NCBI GenBank assembly: GCA_014706295.1
Contig: JACSVZ010000038.1
Span: forward strand, 1,116,001 to 1,180,000
Source of the DNA: Lycocorax pyrrhopterus obiensis
Lineage: Eukaryota; Chordata; Aves; Passeriformes; Paradisaeidae
DNA length: 64,000 nucleotides
Direction: 5' to 3'
Positions within the stretch are counted from its first letter, which is position 1. Each line of letters starts with the position of its first letter. The position numbers and the translations under genes were made by a program. Under the pieces are notes generated by a model. It did not search any database. It saw only the letters and a program-made list of their open reading frames with translations, and was not told the origin of the DNA. Below, one piece after another: positions 56,201-64,000 of this stretch.

Positions 56201-59200
56201 AGCTGAAGTGTCAGTGAGCGGTGATACAATCCTTAGGTCCATTTAAAAACACAAAGATAAATAGCTCTGAAATGAAATACATTTGAATTCCCTCAGATTT
56301 CCCTTTCGAATTATTACTCCCTGATAGAATCCCACGTGGCTCTCACTCTTCTGTCTTTATAAAAGGGGAGTGAAAGCTGACGAGGCAGCTGGGGCTGAAA
56401 AGCCTGTCCTCTCTGGACCTGCTCTGTCTCTCATTTATTCTTTCAGCATAACATTACCTGCCTTTTCTGAGCTCTCTTTCCTCAGACAGTTCCAGAATTC
56501 CTTGTATTTTATAAACAATTCACTGCAATACATGCAGGCTGGTGTGGCAGCTCCTTCCCTTTTCCCTGCCTCTGCACTACAGGCTCCTGCCTGATTACCT
56601 GATTGAGAGAGTCCGTCATTAAAGCCCATGAAGGTGTCTTCATCAGTGATAAGGGTTCCTGTGAGGCTCCAGTGTGTAAAGCCATCTAGGAGAAGAGGGC
56701 AGTGGGATATGTGTGTTATTAGGGCAGCAGTGCAGCTGAGCCTCTGTGCACGGGAAGGGTCAAATTCCACTTTTGCATCGGCTCAGAGGAGCTCCGTGCC
56801 CTGAGCTGCACTGTCCCTCCTTTTGGGCAGCCAGTCCCTGGGCAAGGGGCTCCCTTTGGAATGGCAAAGATGATTCCATGTGACAAATCGAGTAATTCTT
56901 GGGTTTTGGGTTAAAACACGCCATCAGGGAACGCGAGGTGTTACAGGGCAAACTCTGTCACTGCGAGGAGAGCCCTGCAGAGCCTCTGAACAGCCTGAGA
57001 TCGCTCTGCTGGTTAGAGAACGGTGCTGCTGAGCACCAGGGCTGTGGGGCTGATCTCTGCGTGGGCCATTCACTTACGAGTTGGGCCCTTCCAGTTCAGG
57101 ATATTCTGTGATTCTGCTGCACTTGCCTTCCCCCAGCATCAGCCCCACGTGTGGAGCTGAGCTCTCAGCCCTCTCCAGAGAGAACCAGGAGCGCTCCTGC
57201 CTTACAAAGCCAAACTGTGCCGTGAGGAATCCCTCACCCCCCAGGCCCCATCCTCTCCAGGAGCTCAAATCCAGCATTCAGGCTGTGTTTGCTTGTCCCT
57301 GCAAGGGGCCAGAGCTCAGCACCTTGGGTGATGGCCATGCTGTTCATCCTGCGCAGCGTGGCGGCCGCAGAGGGGCTGTGCAGCAGGGTCAGGGCGTAGG
57401 CAGTCAGGGCAGTCGTGTAGGGGTCTTCTGCTGAGTACAGGTTGGACTCCAGGAAGTGCTTTGCTTTGTCAACAGCTGTTCTTTCTTCCTACATTCAGGG
57501 GAAAGAGTCCATATTTACCAGTCTCAGAATTGCTTTATTACTCGTTACATTGTTCCCATAAAAACAAACAAACAAACAACCAACAACAAAAAAGCCAAAG
57601 AAAAAACAACAACAAACCCCAATAAATTAGGAAAGATACATTTTGCTCTCTGCAGAACAGCACCGATACTTTCCCTGAGAAAAGCCATGCATCAAAAATT
57701 CAAAGAATAAAGGAGCAAACAGCAGAGCAAGAATGATTTAGGCTAACACTGAGACACGCTTTCCCCCCTAAAGCTGAAGAAATTGCATGCCCCTGCAAGG
57801 CAGCAGATGAACAGGGCAGAGGCGAGTTCTGTACTGTAGGTTTGATTGTGCTCCTGACACTCCGGAGCGTCTGGCAGACGCCAGAGGATAATAAAGGCCA
57901 AGGTTCCCAGGGGTCCCTGCAGCCAACAAACATGTTTTATTAACTCCCCCAATGACCTCACCATGCAGGAACGTGGCTCTGATAATTTATAGAAACAATT
58001 TAATTGGACTTGATGTAATTTGGTTTCCTTTGATTTCCCTGTGGCACTAACCTTCCCCTTCCTCATTTCCTAGCTAAGATCATTAGGAGCACTCACAAAT
58101 CTCCTCTAGGAAAACCATTAGAGCCCACAGAAACTGCACTTCTGGGGCTGCCTTGACACACAGCAGCCCAGAGAGAGCATCACATCACTGCTCAGAGGGG
58201 GACAATGCTGACAGGGAGGCAGGAAGTTACTGTGTGAGCTCTGCAGCGTTTTCTGAATTTTTAATGAGGTCAAAAGCCTTCCACTTCAACAAGGACAGGG
58301 GGCTGGGGGGCATCAGCTTGCAACAGCAGCCTGGTCTCACTCTTCAGGCTCCACAGGGATGGATGAGGAGTGCTGAAGTTATCAGAGTTCCTGAATGGGC
58401 ACAGGCTGTTCTGACACCTCCACAAACTCACGGCAGCGTTGTGCCTGAATGGACCCTTTTGTCTGAGAGCAGATCACCAACAGATGCTGCAGCACCCACT
58501 GCGTCTCCTCTTTCCATCTTCCAGGCAGTTCTACCTGTGCACAGCCACCACTGCCCTCTGCCTTGGCTGCTGAAGAGCAAGGGAACATCTGCAAGGGAAC
58601 ATCTTCCCCGTCCCAGTTACTGGGCATGTGTAACTATAACCTTATCTAAACATCTCCATTCTAGTGAAATTGCAGGCTGGCAGAAACACTTCAGAGGGCA
58701 GGAGCACTGTTCTACCATGAGTTTTAAGGAGGAATCCCTAAAATGCCAGTTGTACTGGAAGTTTGGGGTGGTTCTTCCAGCAGAATTGGCCATTCCCACA
58801 TAGCTGCTTCTCTTTTTTGCAGTGTTCCTGCTCTGTCTCATCTCAAAGAACAGAAACATTTTTCTCTAGAGCCCTCAATCCAGCACATCGCAGGAGCTCA
58901 GCTCTCCAAAGGCGCTGCAATCTAACAGCAGTAGCATTTCGGCCACTGCAGCCAAGCCAGACCACAAGAGTTCTCTGGATCCCCAAGTTAAACTGCTTTT
59001 AGCACCAAGCCAGGATTTCTGAGTCTCTACAGGCAAGAGCCCAGGATCTGCACAGGCTGCACTCACAGCTTGAAGCTACGAGGCAGAAAACACTTTTTTT
59101 GCAGTAATTTCTGGGAGAGCTTGAGGGATGGGGCTGCAGGGAAGTGTTTTGCTCTGGTGGAATAATCATGAAGTGATGGCTGAAGGGTGAGAGACCACCT

Positions 59201-61595
59201 CAAACAACTTCAGAACAGATTCCTTAACTTTAGAATAACCCCAAGGCTTTCCAGCAGCCTCTCCTCCCTGGGTGCTGTCAGTCCTTCCAGAGAGCACAGA
59301 ACCTCTGAAGGCAAACAGCAGCAAAATGAAGTTTAAAAAAAACCAGAATAGAGAGAATTTTTAGAGCTGTTTTAGCTGAGCTTTTGTTACCTCAGAAGTG
59401 ACACCTGTTTCCAGAAGAGATGCAACCACATAAGCTGTCAGAGAGATCTTCCCATGGATCCCACCCTGGAAGGGCAAAAAACACAAACCACTGGATGAAA
59501 ACTAGAGAAAAGGACACTGAAGGAAAAAAAAAGACTTTGAGGCAGTACAAAGGATGTGTTAGAATTAGAGGAGAAGCTGAAGTATCACCAAATTTCTTTT
59601 GCTTTGCACACAGGGAGTACAAAATTTAGGAACCCAAGCCCACACTGGTTGGACCCAGGGCTCAGCTGTCCCTGGCAGTAGCCTGAGGACACATTTAATG
59701 CAGTATTTTGTAAGACTTCACACCTTGCTTTCCATGGTCTGGGGACACCCCACAGACACGTTCTGATAGAGGTTTCTGTACTGAAATTCCCCTGGTTCCC
59801 CCTGTGGCATTCCAGCCTTTCAAGTGCAAAATTCATATTCAAACTGCATCACTTCGTGCTTTGATAATAACTTTAAAGGTGCTCTTGCTGCACGTTGATC
59901 CTGTGTGGTTTTTACCTGAATGTCCTTGTTTAGTATCCTGCCCATAGCAGGGAAAGAACCATCTTCTTTCTGGTGCTGGATGATCCAGTCTTTGGCAGCT
60001 GTGAGTTCTTTGGGGTCAATGAAAATAAACCCACGAGACTGAGCAAAGGACTTGAGGACAAAAGCTGTTAACCTGTAAAAATGAATTAATCATCTTTAGT
60101 GAGAAAAAAAATTCAGAATGAAGTGTCTGTAAGTGAAAATCGACATTCTTAGAAAGCACAAATTAAAAAAAAATCTTTTTGGAAACACTAAATATTATTG
60201 TTAAAACGTTCATGGGACATAAAAGCACCTGAACACTGTTCAGGCTTTGGATAAGAAAAGGATTAAGGTTCAACAAACTAAATTGAAAAGTAGAACTCAA
60301 AGATGTATTTATCATAATTATGACACACTCTGAAATATAGCTCTTTTTCATAGGTGTTCATCTGCCCAAATGATTAAAGTTTTTAAGCTAAGAATCGATA
60401 TTTTAAAATCAAGAATCAATATATTTCACATAAGAGATCCAGATCCTTTCCTAAAGCCTGGAGCTATGTTACACTTTATACAGAATTAAGACTTAAGAAA
60501 GCACCAGAAGTGTTTTTGGAATTCTAAACCTCTGACAACAAGTGTGAGCACTGGCCAGCTTCGGGGGATTGAGTCATTGCATTTACAAGCCCCTGAGGAA
60601 TGGGAGGGTAGCAAACACTGCTGCCTGGCAGGGGATTCTTCGAGTGTTGAGTAATTCTGTGTCACCATATTTCACACCCAGGGACTGGGAGATGCCGGAG
60701 CTGAGATAAAAGTTCTCTATCGAGGCAGCAGCAGCCGTGGTGCTTCCCCTGCCGTGAGCTGGGCAGGGAAATCAGTGAAAACCCAAGCACGGAGCAGCTG
60801 GAGGAGGCACCTGACAGCACAGGCAGAGGAATGAGAAGCCCAGGGTCTCCACAGCTGGGCTGGTGTCACACAAACCTCCCCGGCCGAGGGCTCCTGGGGG
60901 GACCCAGCACGGACAGGGGCTGACCCCGCAGTGTCAGAATCCTGGCTCTGCTGTGGTTGGGCTCTGGAAGGTCCTGCACGTATCCCCAGAGCATAAATCC
61001 ACACTGCTCCAGCCAGCAGGGGATGGGAAGCACATGGTGTAAGGACATCTTCAGGGGGTTTGAGTTGGTTTTGATGGGTTTTTTACCTACCCTGATAGAA
61101 GCCTCTGTCACTTGCAGAGGCAGCACATTTCCCTGTATGTGCTTCAGGTAAAACTCCGTTCCCTAATGGAATTAGGTGCTTAAATGCCCCATAATTGCTA
61201 CTCCAGTTGCAGATATGATCCTTAACTACAGCTTTTGTGCCTGAAGCCTGGGCCTATTTGCAGATTTGACTCTCCTAACTGCTCCTGAGTCCTGAATCAC
61301 CTACAACACATCTCCTAATGCAGTCAGAGCACTCAGCAGCGCTGTACAGCAATTCTGTACTCACTGAACATGATTGCATTATTTCTGTTCTCCACTGTGT
61401 GTGATACCACGAGAGAAGCCGGAAAATTACTCCTCTTTCCTGGCCAATTGTGTATTTTCCCCGTTCAGCAAACACTTAGAGCTTTTCTAGCTCAGTTTGA
61501 AATAGCCACTCACCACATGCTCCCTGATGAGTCCCTCTCCCCAAAAGCACTGTATGAGCCATCTTGCCTCTTGTAGGTCAGCTGGCGCTGGTAGC
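38118..61595 (-). CDS. CPAMD8: CPAMD8, C3 and PZP-like A2M-domain protein 8 (3' part, 15 exons)
   Basis: CPAMD8 is a secreted alpha-2-macroglobulin/complement-family protein with a C-terminal Kazal domain. Exons in transcript order: 61595-61514, 60072-59916, 59465-59391, 57488-57323, 56685-56599, 55700-55564, 55226-55071, 54689-54627, 54256-54018, 50972-50885, 45642-45568, 44929-44824, 44739-44629, 43987-43775, 38290-38118. All phases agree, giving 641 residues to the stop. Family signatures are [63 protein letters not shown] and [15 protein letters not shown]. The Kazal domain separates CPAMD8 from other A2M members. The exons with the bait and thioester sites are beyond the right edge. No lesion was seen. 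Confidence 0.93.
38500..38727. repeat. polypurine tract / GA-rich minisatellite
   Basis: About 230 bases almost entirely A and G on the + strand, with recurring GAGAAACAAGG and AAACAAGGGG units. The CPAMD8 transcript strand is therefore polypyrimidine here. Such mirror-like purine runs can form triplex DNA. Confidence 0.88.
42179..42238. repeat. 30-bp perfect-phase tandem duplication
   Basis: CCTATAGAAACTGTCATAAAGGAATATTCA is followed directly by CCTATAGAAACTGTCACAATGGAATATTCA: two copies with two differences, inside the last CPAMD8 intron. Confidence 0.95.
43775..43987 (-). CDS. CPAMD8: CPAMD8 Kazal-domain exon
   Basis: A single exon reads [20 protein letters not shown] then [20 protein letters not shown] and [20 protein letters not shown]. 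The spacing C-x7-C-GSDGxxY-x3-C-x6-C fits a Kazal serine-protease-inhibitor domain of the agrin/follistatin type, with all cysteines present. By Kazal numbering the P1 residue, two after the second core Cys, is Tyr (codon 43898-43896). NNT is a glycosylation sequon. The exon ends with one base, T, which joins CC of the last exon to give Ser. Confidence 0.93.
44629..54689 (-). CDS. CPAMD8: CPAMD8 exons: CUB-to-receptor-binding domain
   Basis: Six exons (54689 down to 44629) read [40 protein letters not shown], then an acidic low-complexity insertion (about 45 residues rich in Glu, Asp, Ser and Pro, including [15 protein letters not shown]). They go on to [59 protein letters not shown] and [20 protein letters not shown]. 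This is the A2M receptor-binding fold. The 44929-44824 exon uses a GTTTGT donor. Confidence 0.93.
46757..46815. repeat. ATT-rich simple repeat
   Basis: TCATTATTATTATTATCATAATC followed by degenerate ATAATGATTACTCTTATTATAA. Low-complexity AT sequence in a CPAMD8 intron. Confidence 0.8.
47500..47872 (-). mobile_element. CR1 LINE fragment
   Basis: Reversed CR1 starting CACAGAATAGTTTGGGTTGGAAGG, then CCATCCAGTGCCACTCC and CCAAGCCCCGTCCAGCCTGGCC. It is the same subfamily as the copy at 157-480. It has the same orientation as CPAMD8. Confidence 0.9.
48122..48332 (+). mobile_element. CR1 LINE 3' fragment
   Basis: Forward CR1 with GGCTGCCCCTGGATCCCTGGCAGTG, GGATGGGCTTTAATGTCCCTTCCAACCCAAACC and ATTCTGGGATCT. 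It faces away from the copy at 47500-47872, with about 250 bases between them. Confidence 0.9.
50440..50727 (+). mobile_element. possible solo LTR of an endogenous retrovirus
   Basis: A block with CTTATAAAAGTG (TATA-like, about 50560), CAAATAAATACC (poly(A)-signal-like, about 50660) and a right end near TCTAGGAGGCCGGATAAGGCATCA. This order suits the U3-R-U5 layout of a bird LTR. I could not fix the left end or a target duplication, and no internal retroviral sequence is adjacent. Its right end lies about 45 bases before the GGGAT array. Confidence 0.4.
50771..50879. repeat. (CCCAT)n / (GGGAT)n pentanucleotide array, about 22 copies
   Basis: The + strand reads TCCCA repeated without error from 50771 to 50879. 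On the CPAMD8 strand this is GGGAT repeated, starting right after the donor CAG|GTAAG of the exon 50972-50885. The 15-nt period of three units keeps every frame open. Confidence 0.98.
52759..52908. repeat. 30-bp minisatellite, five copies, 60-bp higher order
   Basis: Units start at 52759, 52789, 52819, 52849 and 52879, with consensus AAACTGATARRGGAGCCAGA then RTTTYCCATT. Copies 3 and 5 are identical, and copies 2 and 4 differ at two bases while differing more from 3 and 5. This indicates duplication of a 60-bp dimer. It lies in the CPAMD8 intron 50973-54017. Confidence 0.97.
53843..53893 (+). mobile_element. tRNA-Ile-like SINE head, partial
   Basis: CCTGAGATCGCTCTGCTGGTTAGAGAAT is identical over 27 nt to the head of the SINE at 56985. 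The match extends to about 50 nt with four differences. The GCTGGTTAGAG segment matches the A-box region of tRNA-Ile. The body and CR1 tail are missing. Confidence 0.65.
55071..61595 (-). CDS. CPAMD8: CPAMD8 exons: thioester (alpha-helical toroid) domain, C-terminal part
   Basis: Seven exons encode the helical domain after the thioester: [132 protein letters not shown] and [15 protein letters not shown]. The last exon goes on to [20 protein letters not shown]. Regular toroid motifs ([18 protein letters not shown]) place them without doubt in the A2M/C3 family. Confidence 0.93.
56985..57116 (+). mobile_element. tRNA-Ile-derived SINE with CR1 tail (TguSINE1-like)
   Basis: The head GCTCTGCTGGTTAGAGAACGGTGCTGCTGAGCACC and the body GTGGGGCTGATCTCTGCGTGGGCCA follow tRNA-Ile (A box, B box, GGGCCA end). 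Then comes GAGTTGGGCCCTTCCAGTTCAGGATATTCTGTGATTCTG, a CR1 3' tail. This chimera is known as a SINE of passerine birds. Target duplications are unclear. Confidence 0.75.
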
Positions 61596-64000
61596 CTGGA
61601 AGTCACAAAAGAATTGGGGGAGTCCAAGATCTCCTCACACAGAGAAAAACGAGTATTTAAAGTGAATGAAGACTCAGACCATCTGGCACTTGTGTAAGGA
61701 ATTCTGCTGCCCGAGGCAGCTTCTTATTCTGCTGTGAGTGAGAGCCAGCTCTGTGTGCAGTTTATCCAGAAATCTGCTCAGGATAACATCTGGGACACTG
61801 CAGCTCCTGCCTTTTGGACACTGGAAATGCTAAAAATCTGATACTTCTCTGAAAAAAAACGCACTATCAAAGGGTTTTTACTTAAGCATACAGCCACTCT
61901 CCTTCCATTTTACTTCCATTTACAAATGAAAATGTTTTGCCTGTGACATTGCAGCTGGATTCAGACTTTTCCCAAAGCCGTTGCTTGGAACAACTTCACG
62001 TAACACAAAAACAACAGCTGTGATCTTAACGCACGTGAACACCTCCCAGCTGCAAGGACTCTCCCAAGGCTTGTTTTAGACATCCTTATTAACAAGGTGA
62101 ATGCTGAAGATAAGAACTCTCTCCTGGAACGCCTTCTAAAGCCGAAAATGAAGAAAAAGTCAAAATGCTTTTTCTGCTGGGAAAACAATTTGCTTCTCAA
62201 GCCTGTTTGTATATAACCAGGAACTGCCCATCCTAACAAAGCCTCCACGTGGATGAACACACAACACACACGTGGATAAAGCTCTAAAACACCCATTGGA
62301 GTCAAACCCTCCAGGATGGATATTTCTGATAAGGAAAAGTCCAACCCTCAAGAAGATCGTGTCGAAAGACACTCAGTGCCTGCTAAATCCTGCAGCACAG
62401 GAGTAGGTGTTTTATTCCACACCTCGTGACTTTTTATGGGAATGGATTATTGTTCCATTTCCGGAGGTGAAGTTTCTCTGCTGACCCCTCTGGATACAGG
62501 CAGCTCCTCAGTCCCTGAGGGGGGGCTGCCCGTGACTCCCACACTTCCCAGCTGCTCTGCAGCCCCCCAGTGCTCACAGGGAATGGCCTGAAAAATGGGA
62601 GGAACGAAGACCCAGAGATTGATGATGCTCTTGGTGCCACCACATCTTTGTCTGGTGGTCGTGGGACAGGTACAGATATGTGGCAGAAAGCCAAGTAACG
62701 GTATTATTTTTTTCTTCTTCCAAAAAGTAGGTGTTAAATTAAATTAAATTGCCTTTTTCCCCCCCCTGCAGGCCTCAGGTACAATTTACTACTGAGCACT
62801 TCCTGCTAAACAGTTCCTCAGTGTTCATTTCCAGTGTGTATAAGGACACATTAAATCCTTATATTTTACATCACTCTTCTCACTGTTTCTGTTCTTCTCT
62901 TTTTTGGTGTCCATGGTGCCAACACTGCCAAGGCTGTGGGTTTGACCCCTGGATGGGCCATTAATTTCAGAGCTGGACTCGATGCTCACTGTGGGTCCCT
63001 TCCAACTCAGAAAATTTTGTGATTCTGTGATTTTGAGCTGAATTATGCTTCATTGCTCTTGCTGTTACTCTTCTTTGCTTGTTGGTTGGTAGTGGCACAG
63101 ACTTTATGCTTTGCTTGCTCTTCTGAAACCTCCTCTTTTCTGAACAATCCTCTGCATGCTGGGACTCACTGGAGAGGTTCCCCTTTCCAGTTTTCCCCTG
63201 TTCACCTGCTTTTTTTGTGGAGAAGTAGAAAAAATACTGACTGGTTTAGCCCAGGCCGTTTCTAAAGAAGAGGGAATACACGGGAATTGTTGGGTATCAG
63301 CACTTTCCATGATGGATGATTCAGGGATGAAGAAGTTTTCTGGCTTGGTAAATCACAAAAGCCTTCTGGAGTGAGCATTTCCCATCTAAACCTTATCCTT
63401 GGCAGGGCTCCAGTAAACACAGAAGGGTTTAAAACTCTTGGGGGTTTCTTCTGCAAGGGTTAATTAGCAAACAGAGTTTGGAGCCAAAAACCTGGAAGGT
63501 TTGCAGATTCATAAAAAGAAACAAAAGCAAATGATGTTGCAAAGGAGACACTGACTCGGGCCATTAACAAACTCCCTTTGCCTCACTGCTCTCAGCAAGC
63601 ACAGAGAATTACAAGTGGAATGACCTGGAGCCAGGCAGAGGAAGCAGCACTGGGCTTTTGCTGCTGAACACAAGAAATATCTCACATATTACATTTTATA
63701 TTTGTATTTTCAGAGGAGAACCACCTAACCCTGTCACCTCTGATTTCATGACATGACTATTGTCTGACTCATACACAAGAGAGCTTTGTCCCTTTGGGTC
63801 ATTCTTGTTTTTAATGATCTCTGAATTCTTACTCGTCCTGAGAATTGCGCTTAGTTATAAAACTATTTTGCATGTGGCTCTTCCCAAAGCAAATGCTGAG
63901 AAAAACAGTGAAAAAAAAAAAAAAAAAAAGGTTGTTTTGAGCTGCTTAGTGAAGTAGGACAGGACACTGAAAGGATGGACAACCTAGAGCCATATAATGA
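61596..64000. other. CPAMD8 upstream intron at the right edge
   Basis: No further CPAMD8 exon found here. I looked on the - strand for the A2M thioester motif GCGEQ and for the end of the exon before GYQRQL, without success. Contents are a SINE (62906-63030), an A-run (63911-63929) and a short C-run near 62758. It is most likely a long intron. Confidence 0.6.
62906..63030 (+). mobile_element. tRNA-Ile-derived SINE with CR1 tail (TguSINE1-like), 5' truncated
   Basis: GGTGCCAACACTGCCAAGGCTGTGGGTTTGACCCCTGGATGGGCCA matches the 3' half of tRNA-Ile including the B box. It continues GAGCTGGACTCGATG and GTGGGTCCCTTCCAACTCAG to GATTCTGTGA. The A-box half is missing or diverged. Confidence 0.8.

Larger units (their letters stand above)
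38291..61513 (-). other. CPAMD8 introns: contents
   Basis: The last intron (38291-43774) holds a purine-rich tract (38500-38727) and a 30-bp duplication (42179-42238). The intron 45643-50884 holds an ATT-rich stretch (46757-46815), a GC-rich patch (47080-47360), two CR1 copies, a possible solo LTR and the GGGAT array. The intron 50973-54017 holds the 30-bp minisatellite and a SINE head. The intron 55701-56598 has nothing clear. The intron 56686-57322 holds a SINE. The introns 57489-59390, 59466-59915 and 60073-61513 show nothing beyond simple A-rich runs. Confidence 0.65.

Noticed and set aside
56985..57061. A tRNA-Ile gene
   Set aside because: Only A- and B-box-like blocks remain; the cloverleaf is imperfect and a CR1 tail follows, so it is a SINE.
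61961..62694. Further upstream CPAMD8 exons on the - strand
   Set aside because: The frames here show no A2M motif and no acceptor/donor pair in the phase needed before GYQRQL.

Overview
This is vertebrate nuclear DNA with spliced genes. It looks like a bird and probably a passerine: it carries many CR1 LINE tails ending in repeated ATTCTGTG, and short retroposons with a tRNA-Ile-like head fused to a CR1 tail (TguSINE1-like). The gene order NWD1 - SIN3B - F2RL3 - CPAMD8 matches human 19p13.11, and the bird equivalent is expected on the chromosome 28 homologue. Every call comes from reading the sequence and from memory of the families; no search was run.

Region 1 (about 0.6-11.1 kb, + strand) is a decayed NWD1 gene. 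Recognisable exons run from the N-terminal block through the NACHT ATPase to the WD40 propeller. They carry frameshifts, in-frame stops, an in-frame loss of the P-loop Lys-Thr and two splice donors that no longer read GT. Region 2 (11.9-26.5 kb, + strand) is SIN3B. It starts in a CpG island with a GC-box array, and 19 coding exons with matching phases give a predicted protein of 1138 residues with PAH1-3, the HDAC-interaction domain and the C-terminal SIN3 domain.

Region 3 (24.2-30.8 kb) is intergenic. Region 4 (30.86-32.73 kb, + strand) is F2RL3, the thrombin receptor PAR4: two exons, 385 residues, with an unusual predicted tethered ligand beginning AIPG. Region 5 (32.7-37.4 kb) separates F2RL3 from the convergent CPAMD8. 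Region 6 (37.4-61.6 kb, - strand) is the 3' part of CPAMD8, an alpha-2-macroglobulin-family protein. Fifteen phase-matched exons encode 641 residues: most of the thioester domain after the thioester site, the receptor-binding domain, a Kazal domain and an acidic Tyr-rich C-terminus. Upstream CPAMD8 exons lie outside the window.

The genes do not form a pathway: SIN3B is a nuclear corepressor scaffold, F2RL3 a surface receptor for thrombin and CPAMD8 a secreted A2M-family protein. I see no clearly new system. The items most worth a second look are the NWD1 decay path, the PAR4 tethered ligand, a 22-copy GGGAT array directly after a CPAMD8 splice donor, a 60-bp higher-order minisatellite, and the putative in-frame alternative acceptor in SIN3B.
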